From NCBI RefSeq assembly GCF_030252425.1, contig NZ_CP126995.1:124001-188000 (forward strand): a stretch of 64,000 nucleotides of DNA, written 5' to 3'. Each line of letters starts with the position of its first letter. The first letter of the stretch is position 1. Positions 15,596 to 23,498 of this stretch are shown here, in pieces. Origin of the DNA: Acidisoma sp. PAMC 29798. GTDB lineage: Bacteria > Pseudomonadota > Alphaproteobacteria > Acetobacterales > Acetobacteraceae. The notes beneath the pieces were generated by a model. That model was not told the origin of the DNA, made no database searches, and saw only the letters and a list, made by a program, of their open reading frames with translations. The position numbers and the translations under genes were made by a program.

Positions 15596-16087
15596 TCGTA
15601 CCCTGTCACGTCACAAATGAATCATCTGTGACGTAACTTGTGCTAATTTTGCACCTAGACAAAACCAGCTCACCGGACGCTCACGAACCTTCGTCTCTAT
15701 CTCGATCTGTTCGGTGAGGATCATGGTGTTCAACACGAGGTTTTGCGATCGTGGGCAATGGGCGCGTTGCTCGCCCTGGGTGATCAGTTGTCGAAACACA
15801 GATATTTTGATCAAGCACCAGTGTTAGAGTTAGTTTATCATCTACGAAATGCCGTTGCGCACGGAAATTGCTTCACTATTGACAAAAATGGTAGAAATCG
15901 GTTGGCGCGGCACCCTGCACATAACCGAAACGCCCTAGCGAAAAGTCCAGACGGCACCGAATTCGAAGTGACTGCTGACCTTTCAGGACCATTGCTCTTT
16001 GAATTTATGGGGCCTGGCGACGTTATTGATCTTCTAAAATCAGTTGAACTCTATCTCTTGAAGCTTTCCCGGCAAAGCGACGGCTAG

Positions 16088-16413
16088 ACCGCCACCTCGC
16101 CTACTTGTTTACTGCCGAATCGTTTATGTCGGTGTTTCTCGTCGTAGCTTTAGCGGCTTGCTAACTTCTAGCGGAGGAGACCATGCGCGACATCGTCGCA
16201 GGGCTGACCTTCCAGAGGCGTGCAGCGTCCGCGAATGCCCGAACTGGCAATGGGACGCGCTGCGAATGCTGTGCAGCAACCAAGAAATAGATGAGAGCGA
16301 GGGAAAAACCTTTCGTTTTTTTGACTTCGCACATATAGCTGGATCGGCTCCGCCGACCATTCCTTCTATGGAATGCTGAAGCATAATGCCGATCCTGGCA
16401 CCCAAGGAATCCG
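16088..16413. other. Intergenic stretch with recombinase remnant
   Basis: Between the end of the HEPN-like gene and the exported protein there is no convincing intact gene. Open frames here are short and unlike any family. The only recognisable content is the leftward recombinase tail at 16161-16240. The last 30 bases (AAGGAATCCG before ATG 16414) hold the ribosome-binding region of the next gene. Confidence 0.5.
16161..16240 (-). pseudogene. Serine recombinase C-terminal remnant
   Basis: The leftward frame ending at 16161 reads RAFADAARLWKVSPATMSRM. This closely parallels RTMADTARLWKISAATVSRL, the C-terminal helix-turn-helix of the intact recombinase at 17340-17960. The bases are also visibly alike (TTCCAGAG(G/C)CG(T/C)GC). 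Only about 26 codons survive. It looks like the end of a second, related recombinase gene left after deletion. Confidence 0.65.
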
Positions 16414-17331
16414 ATGCGCAATCTTCTCCTGGCGAGCGTGATGACACTCAGCTTTATCACGAGTGCATATGCTGACGACATAGTCGTCGGCACATTCGGA
16501 CCATGGAAAGTGTCGAGTGGCACGACGGAGTCGAGACCATCTTGCCAGATACAAACAGGAAACTACGATCAAGAGGGACTAGAACTTTTTGCGGGAGCAT
16601 CTCACCCGGGAGAGTTCGATTTAATTGTAAGCCGCTTAAGTTGGATGCCACATTTTCAACAAGGCTCTCAGCAGACTATGACATTCAACTGGAGCTCTGG
16701 TCCTCAGACGCTTGTCGGAACTACAGACAGCTACCTTATCCAGTTCAAACTGAATGCGTCAAATTTCCCACAATTTCTGCACGGCTTCACTTCTGGAGCA
16801 TCGGTCGGCACTAATGTTCAAGGCGTGCCAACGGGCCAAAATACATTCGATCTAACAGGCACATCTGCTGCAGTCGCGGCTTTAGCTAAGTGCGTACAGG
16901 ACCGGGGCATCGCGCCCTTGCCATGGCCTTCGTCAAATAAAACGACATCTTCGGGCGCCCCCACTAGCCCATCAAGTTCCTCATCCGTTGTGCCTCCGCC
17001 TGTTGACCAGGAAGCTCCCACGAATTCATTAGCGACAGCATCTGATATGCGTGCGTGGATGCGAGGTAGCTTTGTTATCACGGAACTCGATACGGAAGGG
17101 CTCTGCGGCATTATCCCGCTGCCGAACATACATTCTGGGATTCTGCAAGTTGAGAGTGTTTTACAAAGTCGGGATGGAATGCCTCAGCTCGCAACAGAAG
17201 GCCTAGCAGACAACGCGCTTGCAGTTGCTGAACATCAGAATATGCACGATGCTTGTATAAAGGCGGCTGAACCGACAACGCTATCGACGATGTGGAACGT
17301 TATTCATGCCGGCCAACAGGCCGGTTATTGA
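16414..17331 (+). CDS. Exported protein of unknown function, IalB-like N-terminal domain
   Basis: This 305-residue protein has a Sec signal peptide (MRNLLLASVMTLSFITSAYA, cleavage after Ala20). The mature N-terminus (DDIVVGTFGPWKVS) resembles the opening of invasion-associated locus B-type periplasmic domains. A Ser/Pro/Thr-rich linker (about residues 185-210) leads to a C-terminal domain with two cysteines. Its AT content and codon use look different from the transfer genes, consistent with separate acquisition. The gene is flanked by recombinase sequences on both sides. The role is not known. Confidence 0.65.
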   Translation: MRNLLLASVMTLSFITSAYADDIVVGTFGPWKVSSGTTESRPSCQIQTGNYDQEGLELFAGASHPGEFDLIVSRLSWMPHFQQGSQQTMTFNWSSGPQTLVGTTDSYLIQFKLNASNFPQFLHGFTSGASVGTNVQGVPTGQNTFDLTGTSAAVAALAKCVQDRGIAPLPWPSSNKTTSSGAPTSPSSSSSVVPPPVDQEAPTNSLATASDMRAWMRGSFVITELDTEGLCGIIPLPNIHSGILQVESVLQSRDGMPQLATEGLADNALAVAEHQNMHDACIKAAEPTTLSTMWNVIHAGQQAGY

Positions 17332-17339
17332 CACTGACA

Positions 17340-17960
17340 CTACTTTTCCTGCGGCAATTTTTTGGTCTGACGTTCTGACTTTTTCGTTGCATCGACCTGT
17401 TCGAGGCGGGCCTTAGCAACCAGACGAGAGACTGTCGCGGCACTGATTTTCCAGAGCCGCGCCGTGTCAGCCATTGTTCTCTTGCCGCTCAAGACATCTT
17501 CAATGGCCGCGTCAGCTTGTGGTCCGCTTAACTTTCGGGGGCGGCCGCCAATCCTCCCCTCGCTGCGAGCTGACGCTAGGCCAGAGCGGGTTCGCTCCCG
17601 GATCATTGCTCGTTCAAATTCTGCGAATGCACCGACCATATGCATCATCATGCGGCCGGCGGCGGTGGTGGTATCGACAGATTCAGTCAGTGACTTAAAA
17701 CCGGCGCCACCTTTTGCGATCCGCTCCATAATGTGGAGCACATCCTTGAGCGAGCGAGAGAGTCGGTCAAGCTTCCACACAACAATCGTATCACCATGCC
17801 GAAGCTGGTCGAGAAGGCGATGCAGCTCCGGCCGGTCCCAGCGGCCGCCAGACGCGATTTCCTCAAAGATGCGATCGCAGCCCGCCGCCTTCAGGGCTTT
17901 AGCCTGGGCCGTGTTGGTTTGATCGTCTCCTTTGGAGACGCGAGCATATCCAAGAAGCAA
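17340..17960 (-). CDS. Serine recombinase (resolvase/invertase family)
   Basis: This 206-residue small serine recombinase of the Tn3-resolvase/DNA-invertase type resolves cointegrates or inverts DNA at paired sites. The nucleophile is in GYARVSKGDDQ (Ser9). WKLDRLSRSLKDVL and AEFERAMIRERTRSGL are the usual catalytic and dimer-interface blocks. A C-terminal helix-turn-helix (MADTARLWKISAATVSRLVAKARLEQ) binds the site. It is intact. The upstream region holds repeated CGT(A/G)CAAAAA sequences that are candidate recognition sites (17977-18091). Confidence 0.93.
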   Translation of the reverse strand: MLLGYARVSKGDDQTNTAQAKALKAAGCDRIFEEIASGGRWDRPELHRLLDQLRHGDTIVVWKLDRLSRSLKDVLHIMERIAKGGAGFKSLTESVDTTTAAGRMMMHMVGAFAEFERAMIRERTRSGLASARSEGRIGGRPRKLSGPQADAAIEDVLSGKRTMADTARLWKISAATVSRLVAKARLEQVDATKKSERQTKKLPQEK

Positions 17961-17976
17961 TGTCCGGTCCCCTTTC

Positions 17977-18091
17977 GCCGTACAAAAACGTCCGTTATTG
18001 AATGCAGGTCGGACCTCACAGAAAATCGTGGCAAAATGCCGTGCAAAAAGGTATTACGAAACCTATGTCAATGGCAACGGGTTTTTGCACG
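17977..18091. repeat. Candidate recombination site upstream of the serine recombinase
   Basis: GCCGTACAAAAACG (17977-17990) and GCCGTGCAAAAAGG (18038-18051) are near-identical direct repeats. CGTGCAAAAA (18040-18049) also has a perfect inverted partner, TTTTTGCACG, at 18082-18091. A cluster of such half-sites just upstream of a resolvase gene is what a res or crossover site looks like. Binding is not shown. Confidence 0.45.
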
Positions 18092-18110
18092 TTGAAAGGT
18101 GGGAAGTGAG

Positions 18111-18422
18111 ATGGGTGTGCTAAGAGCTATTGCGGCTGCGTTCGTGGCCTATATCTCTGTGCTGCTTGCCGTGCTCCTGACGCCGATCTTGATTCTGCTG
18201 TGTCTTTGGACCGGGCTTTGCATTTTCGCGGCCGTGTTTATGTTTTTGTTCTGGCTCTTGGTCACTCACCAGACCCGCACGCTCTATAGTGCCGTCTATA
18301 TGGCGGCATGGGGCTTTCCACCGATGCTGCTGGCCAGCCTAGTAGGCTACTATGGCGAGCAAATTCGCGCCCGCCGTAGGGCGCCGCTGTTGACGCTGCA
18401 CGGCGATGCGCCGTTTCACTAA
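18111..18422 (+). CDS. Small membrane protein, function unknown
   Basis: The 103-residue protein has an N-terminal long hydrophobic stretch (about residues 5-50, enough for two membrane spans) and a third candidate near 67-85. It ends in a basic cytoplasmic tail (EQIRARRRAPLLTLHGDAPFH). ATG 18111 follows AGGTGGGAAG. It abuts the presumed recombination site and precedes the 18476 gene by 53 bases in the same direction. No family was recognised. Confidence 0.55.
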   Translation: MGVLRAIAAAFVAYISVLLAVLLTPILILLCLWTGLCIFAAVFMFLFWLLVTHQTRTLYSAVYMAAWGFPPMLLASLVGYYGEQIRARRRAPLLTLHGDAPFH

Positions 18423-18475
18423 AGAATAAAATCTAACGCTTGATCCTCCTTTGGATCAAAACCAGGAGATGAAGC

Positions 18476-19372
18476 GTGCCCCGTTTTGTGTTTCTTCAAC
18501 CACCTCGCAGCTCTGCAAACTCTATTACTTTCGAGGAGTTCTTAGGGATTACCAAGGGGCGCACAATCAGCAGTGCGGCGGCCAGTACAAAGGAAAGTCG
18601 AGGGCCAGATTTTCTGGAGCTAGGCCTGAGCAAGACTTTTAACCTGAATATTCGAGCCGATGGCGATAAGCTCGTCGTCTCGCTGGTTTCTACGCTTAAT
18701 AAAGGTGATTTTACTCCCGTCCTTCTTGAGATAATAGGCAAGGATGAGACAGTTACGGTAGAGCTACTTGAACGTCGCCTTCATCATTTACGGCAAATAT
18801 ATGCAATAACATTCCTTGTTGAGGCTGGTCGTGAGACTGATGTTGCCAGCTTGCTTCGCGACTACCCATCTGCTGATCTTGAACACGATCTGGTAGCAGA
18901 GAAAGACAAGCTGGTCATCGTCGAGGCTACACCTGGTTCTCTAATTCTCTCACTCATTGCAACATCAAAGAGAGCCTATCAAGCTCTTCTTTATACCTGC
19001 GCAGTTCCATTTGCGCAGGGTCGGGAGGCCCTTCTAGGACGAGTTACGGCAGGGACGGCGCTCGCGAAGTTGGAGGTTCAGGCGAAGACGCAGGATATAC
19101 GTTTGAAGGGTGCAAATGGTGTGATCGATCTTGCAAAAAAGATCGAGAGCATCAAAGACGAGGATACGCGAGAGCTGATTAGGAAAAGGCTTTTCGCTGA
19201 AATGGACGGGCTTACGTCTAGTGAGGTGCCTGCCTCAAAGACACCTGCGATTGCTCATAGCCCCGACCTTGGTAGTCCACTTGTAATCGACAACCCTCCG
19301 TCCCCCGTACAATCTTCTGATGAACGAAAGAGAAAAGTCGCAAGGCCGAAGAAGCAAGGTGCAAAAAATTAG
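18476..19372 (+). CDS. Hypothetical protein
   Basis: This 298-residue protein of unknown family begins MPRFVFLQPPRSSANSITFEE from a GTG codon preceded by AGGAG. The middle is mixed alpha/beta with a helical, charged stretch (ELLERRLHHLRQIYAITFLVEAGRETD). The C-terminus is disordered and strongly basic (SSDERKRKVARPKKQGAKN), which could contact nucleic acid. Base use is less GC-rich than the transfer genes. A terminator-like hairpin lies 145 bases beyond its stop. It may be cotranscribed with the small membrane protein. Confidence 0.6.
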   Translation: MPRFVFLQPPRSSANSITFEEFLGITKGRTISSAAASTKESRGPDFLELGLSKTFNLNIRADGDKLVVSLVSTLNKGDFTPVLLEIIGKDETVTVELLERRLHHLRQIYAITFLVEAGRETDVASLLRDYPSADLEHDLVAEKDKLVIVEATPGSLILSLIATSKRAYQALLYTCAVPFAQGREALLGRVTAGTALAKLEVQAKTQDIRLKGANGVIDLAKKIESIKDEDTRELIRKRLFAEMDGLTSSEVPASKTPAIAHSPDLGSPLVIDNPPSPVQSSDERKRKVARPKKQGAKN

Positions 19373-19516
19373 ACCGTATCGACCGAGTGATTGCCAACGC
19401 ACCTATGACGAAGAGTATTGAATACTCAGGATGCGGACGGCGGAGGATCTTTGAAAACCCAAGGTCGGTTATCGGGTCGGTGGGAGTTCTGCTCGATGCT
19501 ATCGCAATCAGTGAAA

Positions 19517-19539
19517 GGGGCCTGTCAGCGACAGGCCCC
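19517..19539 (+). terminator. Rho-independent terminator
   Basis: A 10-bp perfect stem GGGGCCTGTC / GACAGGCCCC with a 3-base loop is followed by TTCTTCTTT on the plus strand. It suits the 18476 gene upstream. On the minus strand the run is CCCCTTTC, so it could also have ended the trb operon before the AbiE region was inserted. Confidence 0.75.
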
Positions 19540-19563
19540 TTCTTCTTTCTGTGGGCAACTTTA

Positions 19564-19755
19564 TCAGTTGTTACGACCAGGCGCCCCATAAGTGAGCGGC
19601 TGCATCCCCATCCACCGCTGCAACACCATGTCTTTCGTGACCATGATGTTGAACAGGTAGCCATTTCGGATTTTTAGCGTGGGTTGAATGTCGAGGCCGC
19701 GTGAATTGAGCATCGTGCCAACCGTGTTCGCCTGCTGGCCTGGCGAGACAGCGGC
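19564..19755 (-). pseudogene. Duplicated 3' end of trbI
   Basis: About 190 bases repeat the last codons of trbI (compare 22122-22313) with few changes. The remnant decodes to NTVGTMLNSRGLDIQPTLKI, then NGYLFNIMVTKDMVLQ, and ends with a stop at 19564. It has no start and its upstream end runs into unrelated sequence. It lies on the far side of the AbiE module from the intact trbI, in the same orientation, forming a direct repeat around the module. Confidence 0.85.
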
Positions 19756-19890
19756 AGGCCCACCTCGTGGACAATCCTCTCGTTGATCCGAGAGCCGGTT
19801 TGGCTATTGAGCCAAATCCGAAGCCTGCCTTAGCGAATCCGACGATAGTCGAACTCGACAATGGTTTGCAAAACCCATAAAATGCTAAGC

Positions 19891-20679
19891 ATGGATGTGC
19901 GTTCGGGCGGGAAGCTAAACCGACTTCAGCAGGAGCTACCCGAGGGACTTCTGGCCGATGCCGCTTGGATGGAGGCCCACGGCTACTCGTCGGCCCTGCG
20001 TAGCCAATATGTTCGCGCGGGCTGGCTGGAGAGCCCGACCAGACGCGTCTATCGCCGCTCGCGAATGCCGCTGACCTGGCAGCAGGTGGCCATTTCTCTC
20101 CAGCAGGTGTTGGACCTACCGCTGACCATCGGCGGGCGCACCGCGCTGGAGCAGCAGGGTTATGCCCACTACCTTTCGACAGCCATGCGTGAAGTCCACC
20201 TTTATGGGCCAAAGCGGCCGCCGACCTGGCTGGCAAACCTACCGCTCGACGTGACCTTTCATTGGCACAACAGCCTGCGGCTGTTTCCCGGCGATGCAGA
20301 CGCGGCGCCCGAGCCCAGCCCCGTCATGCTCAGCGCTGGCGGCCTAATCATGCCCATTCGCTATTCCAGCAAGGAGCGCGCCGTTCTCGAACTGCTCGAC
20401 GAGCTGCCCGAGCATGAAAGCTTCCATCAGGCCGACGCCTTGATGGAAGGGATGAGCGATTTAAGCCCGCGCCGCTTGCAAACCCAGCTGGAGGCTTGCG
20501 CCAGCGTGAAGGTGAAGCGGCTCTTTCTTTTCTTCGCAGACCGCCACCGCCATGCGTGGCGACCCCGGCTTGATGTATCCCGCGTCAATCTGGGTTCGGG
20601 CAAGCGCGTCCTCGCCAAAGGCGGCAAGCTCGATCCGCGCTACAACATCACTGTGCCGTCCGATCTTGGAGGTCCGTGA
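19891..20679 (+). CDS. abiEi: AbiEi antitoxin of a type IV toxin-antitoxin system
   Basis: The 262-residue protein matches the AbiEi pattern: a winged-helix N-terminus (LPEGLLADAAWMEAHGYSSA, QYVRAGWLESPTRRVYRR) and the block TIGGRTALEQQGYAHYL. A C-terminal domain (SPRRLQTQLEACASVKVKRLFLFFADRH) follows. AbiEi represses the operon and neutralises AbiEii. ATG 19891 (MDVRSGGKLNRLQQ) fits homologues best; ATG 19861 and 19882 are in frame upstream. Its stop overlaps the toxin start by four bases (GTGA). The pair is inserted between two copies of the trbI end and may stabilise the element. Confidence 0.88.
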   Translation: MDVRSGGKLNRLQQELPEGLLADAAWMEAHGYSSALRSQYVRAGWLESPTRRVYRRSRMPLTWQQVAISLQQVLDLPLTIGGRTALEQQGYAHYLSTAMREVHLYGPKRPPTWLANLPLDVTFHWHNSLRLFPGDADAAPEPSPVMLSAGGLIMPIRYSSKERAVLELLDELPEHESFHQADALMEGMSDLSPRRLQTQLEACASVKVKRLFLFFADRHRHAWRPRLDVSRVNLGSGKRVLAKGGKLDPRYNITVPSDLGGP

Positions 20680-21602
20680 AGTTCATGGCCTTTCTGGACA
20701 CATACCGGCAGCAGGTCGCCTTGCTCATTCGCGTCCTTCCTTTCGTGGCGGGGGAGCGGGCTTTCGCGCTCAAGGGCGGCACCGCGATCAACCTGTTCGT
20801 GCGCGACATGCCGCGCCTCTCCGTGGACATTGACCTGACCTATCTGCCAGTCGAAAATCGGGCCACGTCGCTCGCGGCGATCGACGCCGCCATGCTGCGA
20901 ATCAAGGGGCAGATCGAGCAGGGCATCCCAAACGCGAGGGTCAATCCTTCGCGTTCGGCTGACGAGAACATCGTCACCAAGCTGATCGTTCGGGCGAATG
21001 GCGTGCAGATCAAGATCGAGGTGACACCTGTGCTCCGGGGTGCAGTCTATGATCCCGCTGTGATGAGCGTGGTTCCCGCTGTCGAAGACGCCTTCGGCTT
21101 CGCCGAAACGCAGATCGTATCCTTTCCCGACCTCTATGCGGGCAAGATCGTGGCGGCCCTCGACCGCCAGCACCCGCGTGACCTATTCGACGTGCGCGCC
21201 CTGTTGGAAAACGAGGGTATCAGCGACGAGTTGCGTCGTGCCTTCCTGGTTTACGTGATCAGCCACAACCGCCCAATGGCCGAAGTTCTCGCCCCGACAC
21301 GTAAGCCTCTGCGCGAGGAATTCGTGCGAGGCTTCGCCGGTATGACGCAGGAGCCCGTCGCCCTTGAGGGACTTGAGGCCGCGCGGGAAGCGATCATCGT
21401 CGCGATGGTCGCCAACATGCCTGAGGATCATCGGCGCTTCCTTGTCAGCTTCAAGCGCAGCGAACCGGATTGGAAGCTTTTCGGGATACCAGAGGTCGAG
21501 CATCTGCCCGCTGTCATGTGGAAGCAGCACAACCTGGCCAAGCTGCCCCATTTAAAGCGTAGCGAGTTGGTCGATGCACTGAAACGCGTTCTTTTTCCCT
21601 GA
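20676..21602 (+). CDS. abiEii: AbiEii toxin, nucleotidyltransferase
   Basis: AbiEii toxins are nucleotidyltransferase-fold enzymes that block growth; they give abortive phage infection and plasmid maintenance together with AbiEi. The 308-residue protein shows the fold motif FALKGGTAINLF followed by RLSVDIDLTYLP, with the two metal-binding aspartates. LYAGKIVAALDRQHPRDLFDVRALLE is the other conserved block. GTG 20676 overlaps the antitoxin stop, so the two are translationally coupled. The gene appears intact. Confidence 0.9.
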   Translation: MKFMAFLDTYRQQVALLIRVLPFVAGERAFALKGGTAINLFVRDMPRLSVDIDLTYLPVENRATSLAAIDAAMLRIKGQIEQGIPNARVNPSRSADENIVTKLIVRANGVQIKIEVTPVLRGAVYDPAVMSVVPAVEDAFGFAETQIVSFPDLYAGKIVAALDRQHPRDLFDVRALLENEGISDELRRAFLVYVISHNRPMAEVLAPTRKPLREEFVRGFAGMTQEPVALEGLEAAREAIIVAMVANMPEDHRRFLVSFKRSEPDWKLFGIPEVEHLPAVMWKQHNLAKLPHLKRSELVDALKRVLFP

Positions 21603-21623
21603 TCGCGACGCCATTGAGGGGGC

Positions 21624-22046
21624 GTGTACTTTTGCGATGCTGACGCTCAGTTATCTTGGCGGTCCTATAAGATAATCTTTGTTGTCATCGGGAAGGCCCG
21701 CGCGGCGGACAAAGCGTTGTGGTTGTGGTTGTGGTTGTGGTCGTGGAGGAGGCAATATAGCCCCCTCAGGCGGCTGCTGCCGCGAAGGGGGCTGGGGCCG
21801 CAAGCCGCGAGTATATTCAAACGCCTTGAAATCGACCTAGGAGCCGCAGTCCGCGATGGCACGCGCCGACGATTTGCTTATGCCTGCCCCGATTGGAGCG
21901 AGAATGGTCATTTTCACATCGGAGGCTTAATCGGTGCGTCTCTCTGCAACCGGTGCCTTACAGCGGGATGGATAGAGCGCGACGCCGCAACGCGCGGGGT
22001 CAAGATTACAGAACTTGGGAAGTCCTCTCTGGATTGGCTGATGTAA
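21624..22046 (+). pseudogene. Remnant of a small HTH regulator, C-terminal half
   Basis: Only the second half of this frame looks like protein: FKRLEIDLGAAVRDGTRRRF then CPDWSENGHFHIGGLIGASL. It resembles the C-terminal segment of ArsR-type regulators of the form CLDWSERRPHLAGALG. The first 55 codons include a GTTGTG repeat that encodes an improbable Leu/Trp run, so the N-terminal DNA-binding part seems to be gone. It lies between the AbiE toxin and the trbI end, in the inserted segment. Family assignment is tentative. Confidence 0.4.
21716..21745. repeat. Hexanucleotide tandem repeat GTTGTG
   Basis: Four perfect GTTGTG units and a fifth with one change (GTCGTG) run consecutively. The copy number could vary by slippage. 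It sits in the degraded regulator region, so an effect on a gene is unlikely. Confidence 0.8.
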
Positions 22047-22070
22047 TTTCAGCTCTTCATCGGCCAAAGG

Positions 22071-22103
22071 AACAGGCCGCCCCCAAGCTGAGACCGGCCT
22101 GTT
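22071..22103 (-). terminator. Possible trb operon terminator hairpin
   Basis: AACAGGCCG and CGGCCTGTT form a 9-bp stem with a 15-base loop, 19 bases beyond the trbI stop. The U-run on the minus strand is poor (TTCCTTTGG), so termination efficiency is uncertain. Confidence 0.4.
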
Positions 22104-22121
22104 TACTGCATTTCCTGACGG

Positions 22122-23498
22122 TCAGTTGCTGCGGCCGGGCGCGCCGTAGGTTAGCGGCTGCATCCCCGCCCAGGGCTGCAACACCATGTCTTTCGTGACC
22201 ATGATGTTGAACAGGTAGCCATTTCGGATTTTGAGCGTGGGTTGAATGTCGAGGCCGCGTGAAATGAGCATCGTGCCAACCGTGTTCGCCTGTTGCCCGA
22301 GAGATGCAGCCAGGATTTGCGTCGAGCTCACCGTGCCGCTTGAGTTGTTCTGCGGCTGGCTGAGCTGCGCGCCGGCCGAGAATAGGCTCGCCAGGATCGC
22401 GGAGCCGAAGACGCGCAGATAGTGATTATTCACCTCATCGTTGAACCCGGCATAGCCTCCCACATCCGAGCCCGGCATTTGGCCGAGGTCGATGCTATCG
22501 CCGTTGGGGTAGATGAGGCGGTTCCAGGCGACGAGCACCCGCGTTTGCCCATAGGTGACGGCGCTGGAGTACACACCCACCAGGCGCGAGCCCTGCGGGA
22601 TCAGCAGATATTTTCCAGTGGCCGTGTCGTAGACGTTCTCCCGGACCTGACCGATGATTTCGCCGGGGAGATCGGAGTTGATGCCGCCGATCATGGTTGC
22701 GGGGATGACGGTCCCGGCGATCACCTCATAGGGCGATTTGGGGTGCTGAATTCCGGCGTTCAGGTAGTCGTCGCTGCCCGTGCTGCCTTGCTGCGCGAGA
22801 AACTCCGTCTTACCGGTCTGATCGTTGGCTTTCGGATTGGCCGGCGGGACGCTAACGCCGCCACCAAAGAGCCCGCCCAGGCCACCATAGGCCGGGATAT
22901 AGCCGCCTCCCCCGACCCCGCTGCCTCCGCCGCCGGTATTGCCTCCACCAGCCTGCGCCACCTGCTGCGGTGCGCTGTTCGCTGGCAGACTGGTGACACC
23001 GCTTGTTGAGGCAGGCGCCTGCGGCATCTGAAGGCCGGAGCCAGATGCATTCACATTGGCGCTGGCGCCGATCGCCGTGACCTCGGCCTGATAATGGGCC
23101 GTATTGATCGCCTCTCTCCGCTGCTCATAGTCGGTCCAGGCCTGCAATTGTGCTTGTTCCACCGGATTGAGCTGACGATTTGGCTGCTGTTGCGGTGAGG
23201 CCGGCGCGGACGCCAGAGCCGAAGGCTGCCGGGCTTGCTGAATAAGGCCCGAGCTTGGGGCGTTTGCGAGCGCCGATGAAGCGCTGCCGGCTTGAGGCGT
23301 CGTATTGCTGCTGGACCCTTCCCTGGCCTGTTCATTTTCGATGCGCTGATGGAAGGTGTAGATCACGGCCAAGATGATAACGACGCAGACCGCGAAGAGG
23401 ATCATCATCGGAATACGATTGAGGCGTCGGACGCCTCGGCCGCCGGCCAGACGCGGCGCGGCGCTCGGGGAGCTATTCGGATCTAGGTTTCCGCTCAT
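22122..23498 (-). CDS. trbI: TrbI, VirB10-like channel protein
   Basis: TrbI spans the envelope as the VirB10-type scaffold of the transfer channel. The 458-residue protein has one N-terminal membrane segment (about residues 30-50: MMILFAVCVVIILAVIYTF). A long Pro/Gln/Gly-rich periplasmic linker runs to about residue 230. The conserved C-terminal beta-barrel domain follows (SPYEVIAGTVIPATMIGGIN, YLLIPQGSRLVGVY, GYLFNIMVTKDMVL). It is the last gene of the trb operon and its start overlaps the trbH stop. Its 3' end is duplicated at 19564-19755. Confidence 0.95.
   Translation of the reverse strand: MSGNLDPNSSPSAAPRLAGGRGVRRLNRIPMMILFAVCVVIILAVIYTFHQRIENEQAREGSSSNTTPQAGSASSALANAPSSGLIQQARQPSALASAPASPQQQPNRQLNPVEQAQLQAWTDYEQRREAINTAHYQAEVTAIGASANVNASGSGLQMPQAPASTSGVTSLPANSAPQQVAQAGGGNTGGGGSGVGGGGYIPAYGGLGGLFGGGVSVPPANPKANDQTGKTEFLAQQGSTGSDDYLNAGIQHPKSPYEVIAGTVIPATMIGGINSDLPGEIIGQVRENVYDTATGKYLLIPQGSRLVGVYSSAVTYGQTRVLVAWNRLIYPNGDSIDLGQMPGSDVGGYAGFNDEVNNHYLRVFGSAILASLFSAGAQLSQPQNNSSGTVSSTQILAASLGQQANTVGTMLISRGLDIQPTLKIRNGYLFNIMVTKDMVLQPWAGMQPLTYGAPGRSN

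Larger units (their letters stand above)
12885..15684 (-). mobile_element. Complete IS66-family insertion sequence
   Basis: The element is 2800 bp. The ends are inverted repeats beginning GTGAGCGTCCGG, at 12885 reading right and at 15684 reading left. It is flanked on both sides by the 8-bp duplication GAACCTTC (12877-12884 and 15685-15692), the length known for IS66. It carries tnpA, tnpB and tnpC plus a small passenger gene, all leftward and coupled by overlaps. It interrupts the HEPN-like gene. Confidence 0.95.
12689..16087 (+). pseudogene. HEPN-like gene split by IS66 insertion
   Basis: Codons from 12689 to 12884 continue at 15693 when the IS66 element and one copy of its GAACCTTC target duplication are removed. 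The restored frame is 196 codons with no stop, ending at 16087. The second part contains YHLRNAVAHGNCF. The R-x4-H pattern (Arg117 to His122 of the restored protein) matches the catalytic motif of HEPN ribonucleases. The first part is helical (MLAVSRAAERLTSGYYAFLV). It follows the nuclease-fold gene by two bases. The insertion must be recent, because the halves are otherwise undamaged. Toxin or defence function is inferred from the motif and neighbour. Confidence 0.75.

Noticed and set aside
19790-19820. TTTGGCT-ATTG-AGCCAAA hairpin upstream of AbiEi as a terminator
   Set aside because: The stem is only seven bases and no T-run follows on either strand, so termination is not supported; an operator role is possible but unproven.
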